A DNA stretch of 64,000 nt, taken from Anthracocystis setariae. Its lineage: Eukaryota; Basidiomycota; Ustilaginomycetes; Ustilaginales; Ustilaginaceae. The notes beneath the pieces are model-generated. The model saw only the letters and a program-made list of their open reading frames with translations, had not been told where the DNA came from and searched no databases. Every line of letters begins with the position of its first letter. Within the stretch, counting starts at the first letter, position 1. The DNA lies in contig CAKMXJ010000003.1 in NCBI GenBank assembly GCA_928724745.1, forward strand, positions 1,302,001 to 1,366,000, read 5' to 3'. This document shows, piece by piece, positions 33,990 to 44,191 of the stretch. The translations under genes and the position numbers were made by a program.

Positions 33990-34114
33990 ATCTTGCCTCA
34001 TCGTCATTGCTGTCTGAGCTGGCAATCAATAACCTCCCAGTTCTGGCTCGCCTTCGGATTCTAGCGCGTGTGGTACAAGTACAGGAAAAGTGAAAATGAT
34101 GAATTGGGAGAGGT

Positions 34115-35080
34115 TCAGATGACCTCGATGACTCTGGATTCGGCGTCTTGTTTGAGGGACTGTTCTAGGGTTGTTGTGAGGGATTGGATTCTGCGTAGGC
34201 CTAGGGTGATGAGTTGGAGGAGGGTTTGAGCGGCGATTGGGTTGCCGTGTGATTTGTCGAGGACGCAGATCTCGCGCTGGGCGTTGAGGACGAGGGTTAG
34301 TTTGGAACTCGCTAGGGTTTCTTCGAGGATGGTCGGGTCGAGTAGGGCTACTGAACTGTCTGATGTATCGACCGAGGTGGGGGGTTGGGTGTCGTCTTGA
34401 AGATGGTCGTCTTGATCATTGGTACTTTTGGGAGTGGGTTTTGTGGCGAGGTTGAAGAGTGTAAATGTGACACAGAGCGGGGTGTGGTGGATGGCTAGTG
34501 GGACTGGAACTCGTTCGTCTGCCGAGTAGAGTCGTACCTGGTTGCCGTTTTCGATACTGTAATCTGGTCTTCTGAAATGTCGGAGGGAGGCCATACTTGC
34601 TAATACGGCGGCATCCAACGCTGCTCCAGTGTCGGACAGCAGATGCACCGTCAACTCGACATTCCACACCTGCTCGCCCGCGACGACACACAACGCCTCG
34701 CGATCCACCGCCTCGGTCCGCCGCACCGCTTTTTCAATGAGTCGATCGAACAATACTTCGCGTGCGCGCGCTGAAGAGTTGGCTCCACCACCTGTCGAGT
34801 CGTACTCGATACCAGCCATCGGGCTTATGTCGGTGGTGATGGAAAGAAAACCTTCGTAGGGTCGATCGGACCGCGGAGGGATAAGTGTGGCGCGCACCGA
34901 AGTGGATACTTTTGTGCCAGAGATCGATACGATCACATTGCCAAGCTCGTCGCCAAAGGTGATGGAGATGGGGCGTGGCGCCAGGAAGGAGCGGCCATCG
35001 GGACGGATGCCGGAGCTGAGACAGGAGAGCGTAAAGTCGCTTTCTGTCAAGGATGGATCGAGAGCCTGACCAGGTGGCAT
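34115..35080 (-). CDS. RRP45: Exosome core subunit RRP45 (RNase PH fold)
   Basis: A 321-residue intronless protein. The family pattern is clear: IRPDGRSFLAPRPISITFG at ~24-42, YEGFLSITTDISPMA, the helix VLFDRLIEKAVRRTEAVDRE, LCVVAGEQVWNVELTVHLL, LDAAVLASMASLRHFRRPDY, and the RRP45/EXOSC9-type VPVPLAIHHTPLCVTFTLF. In the exosome this PH-like subunit helps form the six-membered catalytically inert ring that threads RNA to Rrp44 and Rrp6 for 3'-5' decay and rRNA maturation. A Ser/Thr/Asp-rich insert of about 40 residues lies between LFNLAT and SSKLTLVLNAQREI. The gene is tail-to-tail with the methyltransferase, 125 nt apart. Confidence 0.93.
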   Translation of the reverse strand: MPPGQALDPSLTESDFTLSCLSSGIRPDGRSFLAPRPISITFGDELGNVIVSISGTKVSTSVRATLIPPRSDRPYEGFLSITTDISPMAGIEYDSTGGGANSSARAREVLFDRLIEKAVRRTEAVDREALCVVAGEQVWNVELTVHLLSDTGAALDAAVLASMASLRHFRRPDYSIENGNQVRLYSADERVPVPLAIHHTPLCVTFTLFNLATKPTPKSTNDQDDHLQDDTQPPTSVDTSDSSVALLDPTILEETLASSKLTLVLNAQREICVLDKSHGNPIAAQTLLQLITLGLRRIQSLTTTLEQSLKQDAESRVIEVI

Positions 35081-36975
35081 GATGAATGAGTAGGGTCCAG
35101 CCTGAGGTAGCCCAGCTAGGGTGGAGTGAACGTGAGATCCGAAGGTGAGGGGGAGATGAGGGATGGGTCAAGGCGGGAAGAAGAAAGAGGTCGATGAGAA
35201 GCTTTGAATGAAAATTTGGGCTTCGACGTGCAGCTTTCTGTGGAGGTAGCCTTCTTGTTGCGGCCTGCACAAAAGCGGCCTAACAGATTCGTAATTGAAA
35301 TCGGAAGAATGTAATTTTTGAGGGTCTAACAGCATTTTGCCATGTGCAAACTCACCTGCTCGAGTATCTTGGTACTGTACATTGCCATCTGCACCTAATC
35401 GATATGGTGACAAATATGAGCTCGGAAGGGTACAGTAGAGTGTGTATGGGGCTTGGCGGAGGCGAACCTCGTGGCGGAAGATCGCATCAACGGATCGGGA
35501 CGGGAGCTTGTTCGCGAGCACATCGTTCCTGATTTGCAACATGTTAGAGATAACAACACCATGGTACTCGTCTTACGGTACTGTACAGTACTGTGGTTAG
35601 CCGATCCGGACGCGGTGATGATGGGCTTCATGCAGATCTGCGGTGGGACGGACGTTGATTGGTTGCGATAAGAACGGCCATGCCATGAAAACGACAGGGG
35701 AGATAGGCTTGTAGCGAGGGAGGAGGAAAAGAGAGGTTTCAGGTTACAGTACTGGTCAGAATGAACGCTAGCTACCATGCAGTGCCACTTCGACTCAGAG
35801 TCTGTGTAGAGCTGCGAGTAACGCCTGAATCATTCACACAGGTAAGGCAGGGGGAGGGGAGAATGCTTGCTAATGTCTCGCATTTCTTATCTCTACTTGT
35901 CGGATCCAAGAAGGGGGGGGGAAAGGTGGCTCAATTCAAGCTCAGAAAAATTGCACCACCGCCTCCCAATCTCGCCGTTGTGTTGTTGAACAACCCAATA
36001 CAGTAACCCCAACCCAACTCTGCTGACGCTTTTTGTCTTGGCAACACGTTGCGCATTCTGCCGAAAAGACAGCAGACTACTGCAGTTGGCTTGGCTTGGC
36101 TTACTTTGGTTGTATTGCCAACATAATCACCGACGTTGATCCGCGGTGGTTTAGGCTAGAAAGAGTCTATGTTTGGTCGGGAGAAAGTCGGCGGTATGAT
36201 ATGATCTAGGATTGACATGGCTGCACAGACGCCTCTGCGGGGTAGCTGCTTGCTGGATGCATACAGTGTATGGATAGCTGCGTTGCAGTACAGTAGATCG
36301 TTCTTTCCTTCCAACCACCACAATGCACAAAGTACTGTAGATCGGAAAGCATGAGGAACGGCACTTTAGACTACAGTAGATTGATTGATATGATCTCGCC
36401 AAAGGGTAATCCGACCAGTAATGTAGGAGTGAGTGGTCACGGGTCAAGAGTTGCAGTGCAGTCTGAGCCCACAAGGAGCGGCGTGATGCAGACCTACGCT
36501 CATCGAGCGTCCAGATCACGCTCTAATTCAATTATTTTTCAGCCACAATTTCAGTCGCCTTTGCTTGTTTGGGTTGTCCCGGTGGAACTACCGAAAGCAG
36601 AAGCAGCCAGCCGGGTCGTTATCTCTGCGGGTCCACGCCCAAACCCATTTTTGCGTGCATTTCGCCCACTGAGACGCAACTCGCAGCGCAGCGCTCTGGG
36701 TTATCACGCACACCCTTTTTGGGCCCACACTCGGCAGCCTCGCTTGCCGCATCGACTGTTCTTGGCTTCTCTTCTTGGTAGCTCCTAAACTCTTTTCCAA
36801 CTCTCCTCCACCATCATCATCTGTGCTGCACCTACGTTTCCATCTTTCCTCCCTCGCATCCGTGTCATCCACGACATCAGGCAGCACAATCCGCACTTTC
36901 GAGCATCTTGACCTTTGCACCGTGCATTCAGGCCAACCCACTTGACTAGGATCTCATCCATCGTATTCGACAAAC
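35081..36975. other. Intergenic region between divergent RRP45 and Par32-like genes
   Basis: About 1.9 kb without a supported gene. Several TACTGTA/TACAGTA clusters occur (35372, 35577-35596, 35743, 36286-36297 and 36330). A poly-G run is near 35909. The last ~200 nt are pyrimidine-rich and look like the Par32-like promoter and leader. Confidence 0.65.
35577..35596. repeat. TACTGTACAGTACTG palindrome
   Basis: GGTACTGTACAGTACTGTGG is a near-perfect inverted repeat centred on TGTACA, in the RRP45/Par32-like intergenic region. Confidence 0.8.
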
Positions 36976-38201
36976 ATGGTTTTGGGATTCGGCCATCATT
37001 CGCAGCGAGACGCCAACGCCTCGACTGAGCAGCGTGGACGCGATCCTTTCATTGCCACTGGTCGAGGTGGAGCTGGTAACGTAAGTGAATTCTCATCTCC
37101 AAGCCTAAATTGACCCGGATTCACATTCAGGTTCAGTCGCTCTTGGAGCCTCAACGCTTACCTATGTACTGACTGCTTTGTTTTGCGCTCAACTTCCCCG
37201 TCAACCCCAACAGATCATCCGTTCGCCCTCGCGCTCGCGCGACCGTGCTGCAGAGGCGATCCCTTCTCAAGCCGCCATCGCGGCGGCTGTGCCTAACCAC
37301 ATGATCTCGTCCGGTCGTGGTGGTGCGGGTAACGTTCGTTCGCCTTCTCGTGACCCCACCGACAGGAAGAAGGCGGCTGAGGCGCACGAAAGGGAAACCA
37401 AGCTGCAGGAAGAGTACAGGCAGCAGGACCTCAAGACTGCACACTCGACAGGTAGAGGCGGTGCCGGTAACATTGCCACCGAGCATGTCGAAGAGAGGGG
37501 TAGGGGTAGGAGTGGCGAAGAACGCGAGGGTCGAAGCGGTGGAGTTAGTGGCGTAAGTGAAGAATGATCCGGTTTCCGTTTCCGTTTCCGTTTCCCCCTC
37601 CCCCTCCCCCTTCCTTCTAAATTCTTGATTTCTTTGGCTACGATACCCTCTCCTTTCCCTTGAATGGTGTTTGCGGTGCTGGACAAATTCTGCATGGCGG
37701 ACAAGTTTCGATGTGCAAACAGCCAAACATACCACTCCCATCTCATCTCACCTCTCGCTCGCTCTCCCTTTCTTCCTCGCGGGGGGGATAAATCTGCTCG
37801 GAAGACGTTCCCCGCGTTGCTTTGTCAACTAGTGGTAACATCTGATTTAGCAGCAATCGCATGCATTCACGGTTCTGCGCCGCGAATCGCCCCGTACCGC
37901 CACTGCTTGGCTTGTGAGGTTTTGAGTGATGGATTCGCAAGTTGCTGACATGATGGTGGGTGTCTTGTTTCTTTCTTTCTCTACCTTCTGGTTTTTTTTG
38001 TTGTTGTGATAGTTGTTGCGATCATTGTCGCGATCTCGTTCGCGCGAGCCACGCAGTGGTGGTGGTGGTGGCGGCAAGAATTCACCCAACCGTTCGCGAT
38101 CGCGCGCACGTGCATCCGAGAGTAGCAAACTCGCCCAAGTCGAAGAAACTTCCAGAAGCTCAGAAGAGGAGTCCAACTACTCGCATTCCACCTCCAAGTA
38201 A
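36976..38201 (+). CDS. Par32-like protein with GRGGAGN repeats (DUF3602 type)
   Basis: Exon 1 is 36976-37080, exon 2 is 37214-37552, and a probable exon 3 is 38013-38201, giving 210 residues. The motif GRGGAGN occurs three times (about residues 29, 68 and 120), interspersed with SPSRSRD and Lys/Glu helices; this is the hallmark of the DUF3602/Par32 family. Yeast Par32 links TORC1 signalling to ammonium transport (known). The junction of exons 1 and 2 splits the text right after the first GRGGAGN and is canonical. The second intron (460 nt, GTAAGT donor, CTGAC branch, long pyrimidine tract, GATAG acceptor) is in phase and adds SRSRSRE-rich sequence. If retained, translation ends five codons later at 37567. 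Both ends are possible. Confidence 0.8.
37571..37612. repeat. GTTTCC and CCCCCT tandem units
   Basis: Four GTTTCC hexamers are followed by three C5T units, inside the probable second intron of the Par32-like gene. The C-runs make the complementary strand G-rich. Confidence 0.85.
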
Positions 38202-38611
38202 TCCCCAACCCCGCACGCGGATAAAGCGTTTGTATGCCTCCCCCCCACCACCACCGCTCTTCTCATTCTTGGAAATGCAATTAATCGGGTCAAAGAGACT
38301 ATGCTTTCCGTTTCGAGCCAGACTCATCCTCCATATCCAGCCAATTCGGTCGAGGTGCGAGGATCACCAAGCAAGGAAATCTGTAGTAGTGTGGTATTTG
38401 GAACCGGTCCAGAAGAGAGAATCGAATGAGGAGATACAAACATACAGTGGGGGAGCGTAAGGGTTCAACGGACACGGTTGGTGGAAGGGGTGTTGAGAGT
38501 GGCAAGCATGAGAGAACGAGGTGCGAGAATGTGAATTGTAGGAATTTGAGCCGAAGGATCGTTGCTGTGTTCCTGCCTATGTACGTCGGGGCGGTGAGGG
38601 GTGCGATTCGT
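38202..38611. other. Convergent 3' region
   Basis: About 400 nt lie between the Par32-like stop and the end of the myosin light chain. The minus-strand frame of the light chain stays open through here to 38299, but the extra residues are unlike the family (see findings). Confidence 0.6.
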
Positions 38612-39228
38612 CTACTGGGACAAGATTTGACGAACGAAGGATTCGTAGTGGATGTTGCCGTCGCTGTTGGTTGTGATTTCATCAAGTTCAAGCAAGATAT
38701 GTATGTGATCAGTTGGGATTCATTCCAAGTACCATCGGAAAGGAAAAAGGGACTTACCTGTGAACCTGAACGCCTTTGAGCAACTCGTCGACCTCGTCGT
38801 CGCTCAGCTTCTCACCCAAGCTGGTGAGTACATATCTCAACTCTCCGGCGCCGATGAAGCCGTTGCCCTCCTTGTCGAACACCTGGAATCCGCGGATGAA
38901 CTCGTCGGGAGTTCCGGCTGGCTTGAAGCCATTAGGACGGTTAAGAATGTTGAGGAACGAGTTGTAGTCGATATCTTTGGGTGCTGCGTTGGCCAGGTCG
39001 GCGACTTCGGCTTGGGTAGGGTTCTGGCCTAACGCACGCAGAAGGTCTCCAAGCGACTCGCGTGCGATGTTGCCCGTTCCCTTCTTGTCAAACAGCGCAA
39101 AAGCCTCTTTGTATTCTGCGTCGGACTGTTGGCATCATCAATCGATGAGGATGGGCATAAGTGCGTGAAACGTTGGTCAGCTTACTTGCGAACGCTGCAG
39201 TGAGATTGGGGTTATGTCGACTTACCAT
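38612..39228 (-). CDS. cdc4: Cdc4/Mlc1-type myosin light chain (EF-hand)
   Basis: Exons (minus strand) are 39226-39228, 38758-39125 and 38663 to about 38612. The first exon is only the ATG, followed by GTAAGT. The protein begins MSDAEYKEAFALFDKKGTGN and continues with LGDLLRALGQNPTQAEV, FLNILNRPNGF, GTPDEFIRGFQVFDKEGNG, ELRYVLTSLGEKLSDDEVDELLKGV, then DGNIHYESFVK after the last intron. It matches Schizosaccharomyces pombe Cdc4 closely; this light chain binds IQ motifs of type II and V myosins and is essential for the cytokinetic ring. EF-hand loops are degenerate, as is usual. Past FVK the frame does not stop where the family ends. The end at 38612 is the TAG in the neighbouring frame and is provisional. 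Confidence 0.85.
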
Positions 39229-39938
39229 GATGAATGGATGTAGATGGTATTGGCGGTCAAAGATACGATGATGGTAGGAAGCGGTTGAAACGACAGTGGC
39301 GGGGCTGATGTTGAAACTCCACCTAACTACTGAGCTCGTGAGCAGCTGGTTGCAAGTAGTGTGTGTCTCATCCAAGTGGCTGCAGTTTGAGGTGATTGTA
39401 GAAAAAAGGGGCTCAGCCAAGCCCCTGTCTGCTGCTTTCGTGCATCCGCAACCAACACCTCTCACAGTACAAATCGACGCGCGCCTGCCTGCCTGCCTGC
39501 CTGCCTTGTGGCTCTTTTCCGATTCACTTTAACTGTGCTGTCACTCTCAGTTTCTCTCCAACAACCGCGCGGATGAGGAGCCCAATCCACGTGACTGCTT
39601 GCTCAATTCGAATGTCAGGCTAATTCAAGTTGACAAACGATGTGAATTTTGCGAAGAATTGGCCCGGGTAAGCCCGATGCGGGTGAACTGCGCGAACACA
39701 CGGCTGCTGCTAGAGTTTGGCGAGCTGTGGACGATGGGCCGATCTTGGGTCGGTTTCAATCTGCCGCCCTTGGCCCTTGAATCGGATCCGTCTGGCACCG
39801 AAATTTTGAGAAGATCTGTCCGCCGCCGTCTTGCGATTCGATTAGCCCACACAGCAAGCTGCAAACCCCTCTTACATCGCGCATCTTAGGACCCTTTCAT
39901 CGCCATCCTCTCCATCTCATAGATTCACCGGATTCACA
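39229..39938. other. Divergent intergenic region, light chain / ATP synthase subunit g
   Basis: About 710 nt are shared by two head-to-head housekeeping genes. A CCTG tandem repeat lies at 39484-39506. No gene was seen. Confidence 0.7.
39484..39506. repeat. CCTG tetranucleotide repeat
   Basis: About five perfect CCTG/CTGC units in the divergent promoter region. Confidence 0.9.
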
Positions 39939-40521
39939 ATGTTCGCAAGGTCAACAGCAATCCGCACTGCTGCTCGTCAGTTCTCCACTTCGGCTCCTAG
40001 CCGTGCCGCCGCCCAGGGTGGTGCACAGGAAAAGGCCGCCAGCGCCGTTAGCGATATCGCCAAGAAGGCTCAGGAACTCGGTGGTCCCGTCGTCAAGAGG
40101 GTCGAGGGCTTGCTTGGTGGTAAGTATCCCCATCCAACAACCAGACGCAATGCTATCCTTCACAGTGCTTTCAGCATCCGATACTGACTCCTTCATCATA
40201 CTCTCACCTGCCCTTTCTCTCCTAACAGGTTACTCTGAACCCATCAAGTACAACCTTTCCGTCGCTTCTTCCATCGCTAAGCAGGTGTACGTCGCCGAAT
40301 CTCTCGCCCCTCCCACCTCGCTCAACACCATCCTCTCCGCATACCGTCACATCTACGCCAAGGCTACCGACAAGTCGTTCTGGATCCAGCTCCTCACCAA
40401 GGGCGACTGGAAGAAGGTCGGAATCTACGCCGTCGAGGCTTACGGCATCTTCACCATCGGCGAGATGATCGGAAGAAGGTCGCTCGTCGGTTACAAGTTG
40501 GACGTCCCCAAGCACCACTAG
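39939..40521 (+). CDS. ATP20: Mitochondrial ATP synthase subunit g
   Basis: Exons 39939-40119 and 40229-40521 give 157 residues. The GTAAGT...AACAG junction falls inside a Gly codon and restores LLGGYSEPIKYNLSV. An Arg/Ala/Ser presequence (MFARSTAIRTAARQFSTSAP) leads into the G-ATPase domain with YNLSVASSIAKQVYVAESLAPP. The C-terminal membrane helix WKKVGIYAVEAYGIFTIGEMIGRR carries the GxxxG-like small-residue face used for dimerisation. Subunit g stabilises ATP synthase dimers that shape cristae (established knowledge). Confidence 0.95.
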
Positions 40522-40702
40522 ATTCGCATTCCTGGCTCAAATCCCTGGTCTTCAGTTTACGTTGATACGCAATCTCAGACAAAACGCCATCTTTGGCTCA
40601 CATTGGCAAAATTTTGGGTTGAAACAGCATGTCATCGCATGGTCTGCAACACAAGGAGGAGCGTTGAGAACCAGAGCGATGTCACATCGCGCAAAAGCTT
40701 TA

Positions 40703-42547
40703 CTACTCAGCCCTATGCGTCATGGTAGATTCCAAGAACGCGTACAGACTCGAATCGGCGTAGTTGTGAGGTCTGATTGTGCGTGAACGACTACGCTTCT
40801 CCGACCTTGCATCCAACTTGTCCGCCGCCCAGTCTCGCGGTGGCGCTCTTTCAGCGAAACACTCCCCCCACGACCATCTTGCCGCAGGTAACGTCGACGA
40901 GCCAAAGCCTGCTCCATCTTCTGCCGCCGTCTGTTTGCTCAGGTCAAGGATGCGGCTCCAGTCGAAATCTTCCGCGCCATATCCGATTGTGGTAGGCTCG
41001 CAAGCGAAGCTGACAACCCGACTGAACTGATGCTCTGAAAGATTTCTGTCCTCGTCAAGCTCGTGCAAAATTGTGAGCCTGAGTTCGGGTGGTAGGTCGA
41101 GAAATTTGTCAAAGCTGCTTGGTTCCGGCTGATGGTCACTCCGTCTTGCACGGCACCCTAATACCCTCGCTGCTGCCAGTACCCGTACAGCGCTTCGACG
41201 GCATTGATTCACACCCCGACGATTGCGCGCCAACTGTCTTTGAGTCATAGCCCTCCAATCGTGCGCATTCCACCCAGCTCCAATGATAGCCGCTTCTCCA
41301 AAGTCGCTTTCCCACTCATCCAGCGTTACGCCGAGAGTGGAAAGGTGTCGAGATACTTCGAATGGGAGATTCTCGTCTTCCACATCTCTTCCTGCCAATC
41401 GTCTTCGGCGTGCTCTTTGATCGAAGAACGTCACAATAGCATCAATGTCGCTGGCAGGTATGGATGCATAGCGCTTGCGGATGCCCTCAAGCCGTTTGGC
41501 ATGTTCTTCCGGATCATCTGGTTGCCAGCTTGGCTCCAAGTTGCCAAAAAGGTCGAGGTATTCGATCGATCGATTCGGTCGTCTGAGCTTTGCGCGAGAT
41601 ATCGAGTCGTAGAACGCGCTTTTCGCTAGCTCGAAAGACGGTGAAGTCTCTCCTTTCCCAGCCTCTTTGCTTGATGCAGAAGGATTCGGAGGATTCCCAA
41701 CCAAGGAAGAAACGATGGCGCGAACGCCTCGACTGCCAATTCCGTTTCCGTTGAGGTAGAGCGAATTGACACTACGGCACCGTTGTGCATCAGAGATGAA
41801 GCTGGCCACAGCTTCGGCAGGTGCGATACTATCATTTCGAGATGCCCCAGTGTTTACATCGAGAACGTTGGAAAGCTCCAAGCATTCCAGTGCTGTTCCA
41901 TCTGAGGGGATTGAATCCAAAAAGGCAGTCAAAGAGTCGGCCATGATCGGGTTGGAAGATAAGCATAAGCGTCGAAGTGATGTGCGTCCCAATGCTTGAG
42001 CAAGCTGGACGAATGCTGGAACATCATTACCGATCTCATTTCCTGCGAGATTGAGCGTGTGCAGAGTCACGTTGTCTGTCAAGTAGGTTGTGATGGTCGA
42101 CAAGCACGTTGAGGTGAGTTCGATATTCACTAGTTCGAGGATGCGAAGGGTGTCATAGGCTGACCTAGTCTCTATCTTTGGAAGCATAGACAGCAACGCG
42201 GCCTTGCTGAGCCAATGCTCTTGCGTTGTAGCCGGTCCTTCTTGGTCTTGTGAACCATATTTTGATCGCCCGGTTGCTGGATCGATCAAGCGTTTGTCAT
42301 GGAGTGTCGCGAGAATCTTGCTGGTATTCCCGTCTCCGAGCTCGGTATGGGCCACACTGAGGGCATGATAGCGGCCTCGAGAGGCTTCAATGCTGCTCAA
42401 GACTTGTGATGTTGATACTAGCTCATCGAAGTCCGGTAAGGCAAGTGTGCCATACGCAAGGCGCTGCCCTTTTCGCCTCTGAAGACCTATGGGATCCGCT
42501 CCATCGTCGGACGGTAGGGAAGCGTTATCCACGTCCAGCTCGCTCAT
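40703..42547 (-). CDS. Leucine-rich-repeat protein with C-terminal F-box-like segment
   Basis: A 614-residue protein in one exon. Residues ~125-300 contain four or five ribonuclease-inhibitor/RanGAP-type LRRs (LRILELVNIELTSTCLSTI, LHTLNLAGNEIGND, LRRLCLSSNPIMADSLTAFL, LECLELSNV, VNSLYLNGNGIGSRGVRAI). After a charged middle region, LPPELRLTILHELDED at about 480 resembles the first helix of an F-box. An F-box after LRRs would be unusual order. The family is not recognised further; a scaffold or substrate-recognition role is inferred. The gene is divergent from the S1/P1 nuclease with 343 nt between starts. Confidence 0.78.
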   Translation of the reverse strand: MSELDVDNASLPSDDGADPIGLQRRKGQRLAYGTLALPDFDELVSTSQVLSSIEASRGRYHALSVAHTELGDGNTSKILATLHDKRLIDPATGRSKYGSQDQEGPATTQEHWLSKAALLSMLPKIETRSAYDTLRILELVNIELTSTCLSTITTYLTDNVTLHTLNLAGNEIGNDVPAFVQLAQALGRTSLRRLCLSSNPIMADSLTAFLDSIPSDGTALECLELSNVLDVNTGASRNDSIAPAEAVASFISDAQRCRSVNSLYLNGNGIGSRGVRAIVSSLVGNPPNPSASSKEAGKGETSPSFELAKSAFYDSISRAKLRRPNRSIEYLDLFGNLEPSWQPDDPEEHAKRLEGIRKRYASIPASDIDAIVTFFDQRARRRRLAGRDVEDENLPFEVSRHLSTLGVTLDEWESDFGEAAIIGAGWNAHDWRAMTQRQLARNRRGVNQCRRSAVRVLAAARVLGCRARRSDHQPEPSSFDKFLDLPPELRLTILHELDEDRNLSEHQFSRVVSFACEPTTIGYGAEDFDWSRILDLSKQTAAEDGAGFGSSTLPAARWSWGECFAERAPPRDWAADKLDARSEKRSRSRTIRPHNYADSSLYAFLESTMTHRAE

Positions 42548-42890
42548 CGCGCCCGTACAAGAGCTCTTGCGGTATCACTCGAGGTGAGTGAGTCGTAAAG
42601 GAGGCCTCTTGCTCGTGAGCTTGTGCATGACAACTAACGTCTTGCCTCCACAATTCTGGTTGAGCCAACCCAAAGAATTGGTTTGCAGAACGCGGCTTGA
42701 TGATTAGGTAGCTGACAGCTCGAAGGCCTGTGCGGCGTTTAACGCTGCAGATACTCTGACAGTGCCAGTACTGCGAGCGATGCCAAGACTGGACCCTGAA
42801 CACATATAATAAATGGCATGCGACAGCTCGAGTTCGAGATATCGTCAAGTTAGCCATCCTCCCTTCGCTACTAGCCAGTATCTATTCGAG
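42548..42890. promoter_or_regulatory. Divergent promoter region, LRR protein / S1/P1 nuclease
   Basis: 343 nt lie between two head-to-head start codons and must contain at least part of both promoters. An ATATAATAAA element at about 42806-42815, some 80 nt upstream of the nuclease ATG, is a plausible TATA element. Confidence 0.5.
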
Positions 42891-44088
42891 ATGAAACTCA
42901 CAAATCCACACATCATATTGACAGCGTTACTGCTGCTCCTATCACCTTTCGTTTCGGCTTGGGGAATAACAGGGCATCAAATCGTAGCCACAATCGCCCA
43001 AACTCAGCTTCACCCCACGGTTAGGGAACGACTTTGCTCCATTCTTCCCAACTACACTCAATATCCATCCCACTGGCCAGCTTCAAAAAACAAGCAACCG
43101 CTGACGCACTGTCATCTAGCAGTGCTGGCTGGGTGGCCAGATACCGTTCGCTCGCGCTATTCTTGGAGTGGTCAACTTCACTATGTCAATCCCGTCGATG
43201 ACCATCCCCCTAATCAGTGCTTGTACGGTGCAACTGGCTGGACTTCGCCGAACAACGTGTTGAGTTCCCTGGTCAACTACACATCGCGCGTGGTGACTGA
43301 AACTGGCTGGGAACAGGATATGGCGCTTCGATTCGTGGTGCATCTCTTTGGTGATGCCCACCAACCTCTTCACCTCACAGGCCGTGCCAGGGGCGGCAAC
43401 GATATCTGGGTCCATTTTGAAGGTAGAAAAGCAAGACTGCATACGGTCTGGGATACCATGTTGATCGATAAGCAGATTCGTGAACTGAATGGCTATACGG
43501 CAAGACTGCCTTCTGGTCGTATCGAAAGCGCTCTGGTGGGTCACCGATACGATGCGCTCGTTCGATATATCTTGAAAGAAGGTCTGGGCCAGCCTGCAGC
43601 GCGCGGTCAAGCCGAGAATGGATGGTGGACGAACGAATCAGCTGGCTGGGCCACTTGCGAGCATCGCGGCTCCAGAAGTGCTGCAATGGCTCTGGGCGGA
43701 GAGGGACAGCTCGCCTTGTCCAACATGATCGAAGATCCAAGTCTAGTAGATGACACCGATCTGCCCATCTGCCCATATGAATGGACTAAACCCATGCATC
43801 CATTGGTGTGTGAATATGGTTTCGCATCGCCCGTGCCAGCTTGGGAGCCAACTTCACCCGAACCTCTCCCCGCACCAGAACTCGACGTGCCCGAATACGT
43901 CGGTCGAATCGAACGGTAAGTTACTCAACCCATCCCTACTCGCCTTCTACAAGCCAAGTTACAATGCTGATCCTCGTTCCCGTTTCGTATGTAGTGACAA
44001 GGTGATCCACAAACAGCTCGCTAAGGCAGGCATCCGTCTCGCTGCTGCTCTCAACTCGTTGCTTCTACCACCCCAACATCAAGACTGA
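42891..44088 (+). CDS. Secreted S1/P1-family nuclease
   Basis: Exons 42891-43915 and 43995-44088 encode 372 residues. A signal peptide (~1-22, LTALLLLLSPFVSA) should be cut before WG, leaving the Trp whose free amino group is a zinc ligand in P1 nuclease. Further ligands are visible: His in WGITGHQIV, Asp in GWPDTVR, His in LHYVN, His/Asp/His in VVHLFGDAHQPLH, and His/Asp in HTVWDTM. The Cys-containing LTHCHLAV and NQCLYGA suit disulphides, and several N-glycosylation sequons occur. The second exon supplies the conserved KAGIRLAAALN helix. The enzyme would hydrolyse single-stranded DNA and RNA and release 5'-nucleotides outside the cell. The start at 42891 puts the Met directly before the signal peptide. 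Confidence 0.94.
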
Positions 44089-44191
44089 ACCCTGAATCTC
44101 ATATCATCGCATTTCAATGAATCATGTAGTGTATACGCTTGTACATCTATACTTGATTGTTCTTGGTCGAGCGCAGTATAACGCGATCCGT

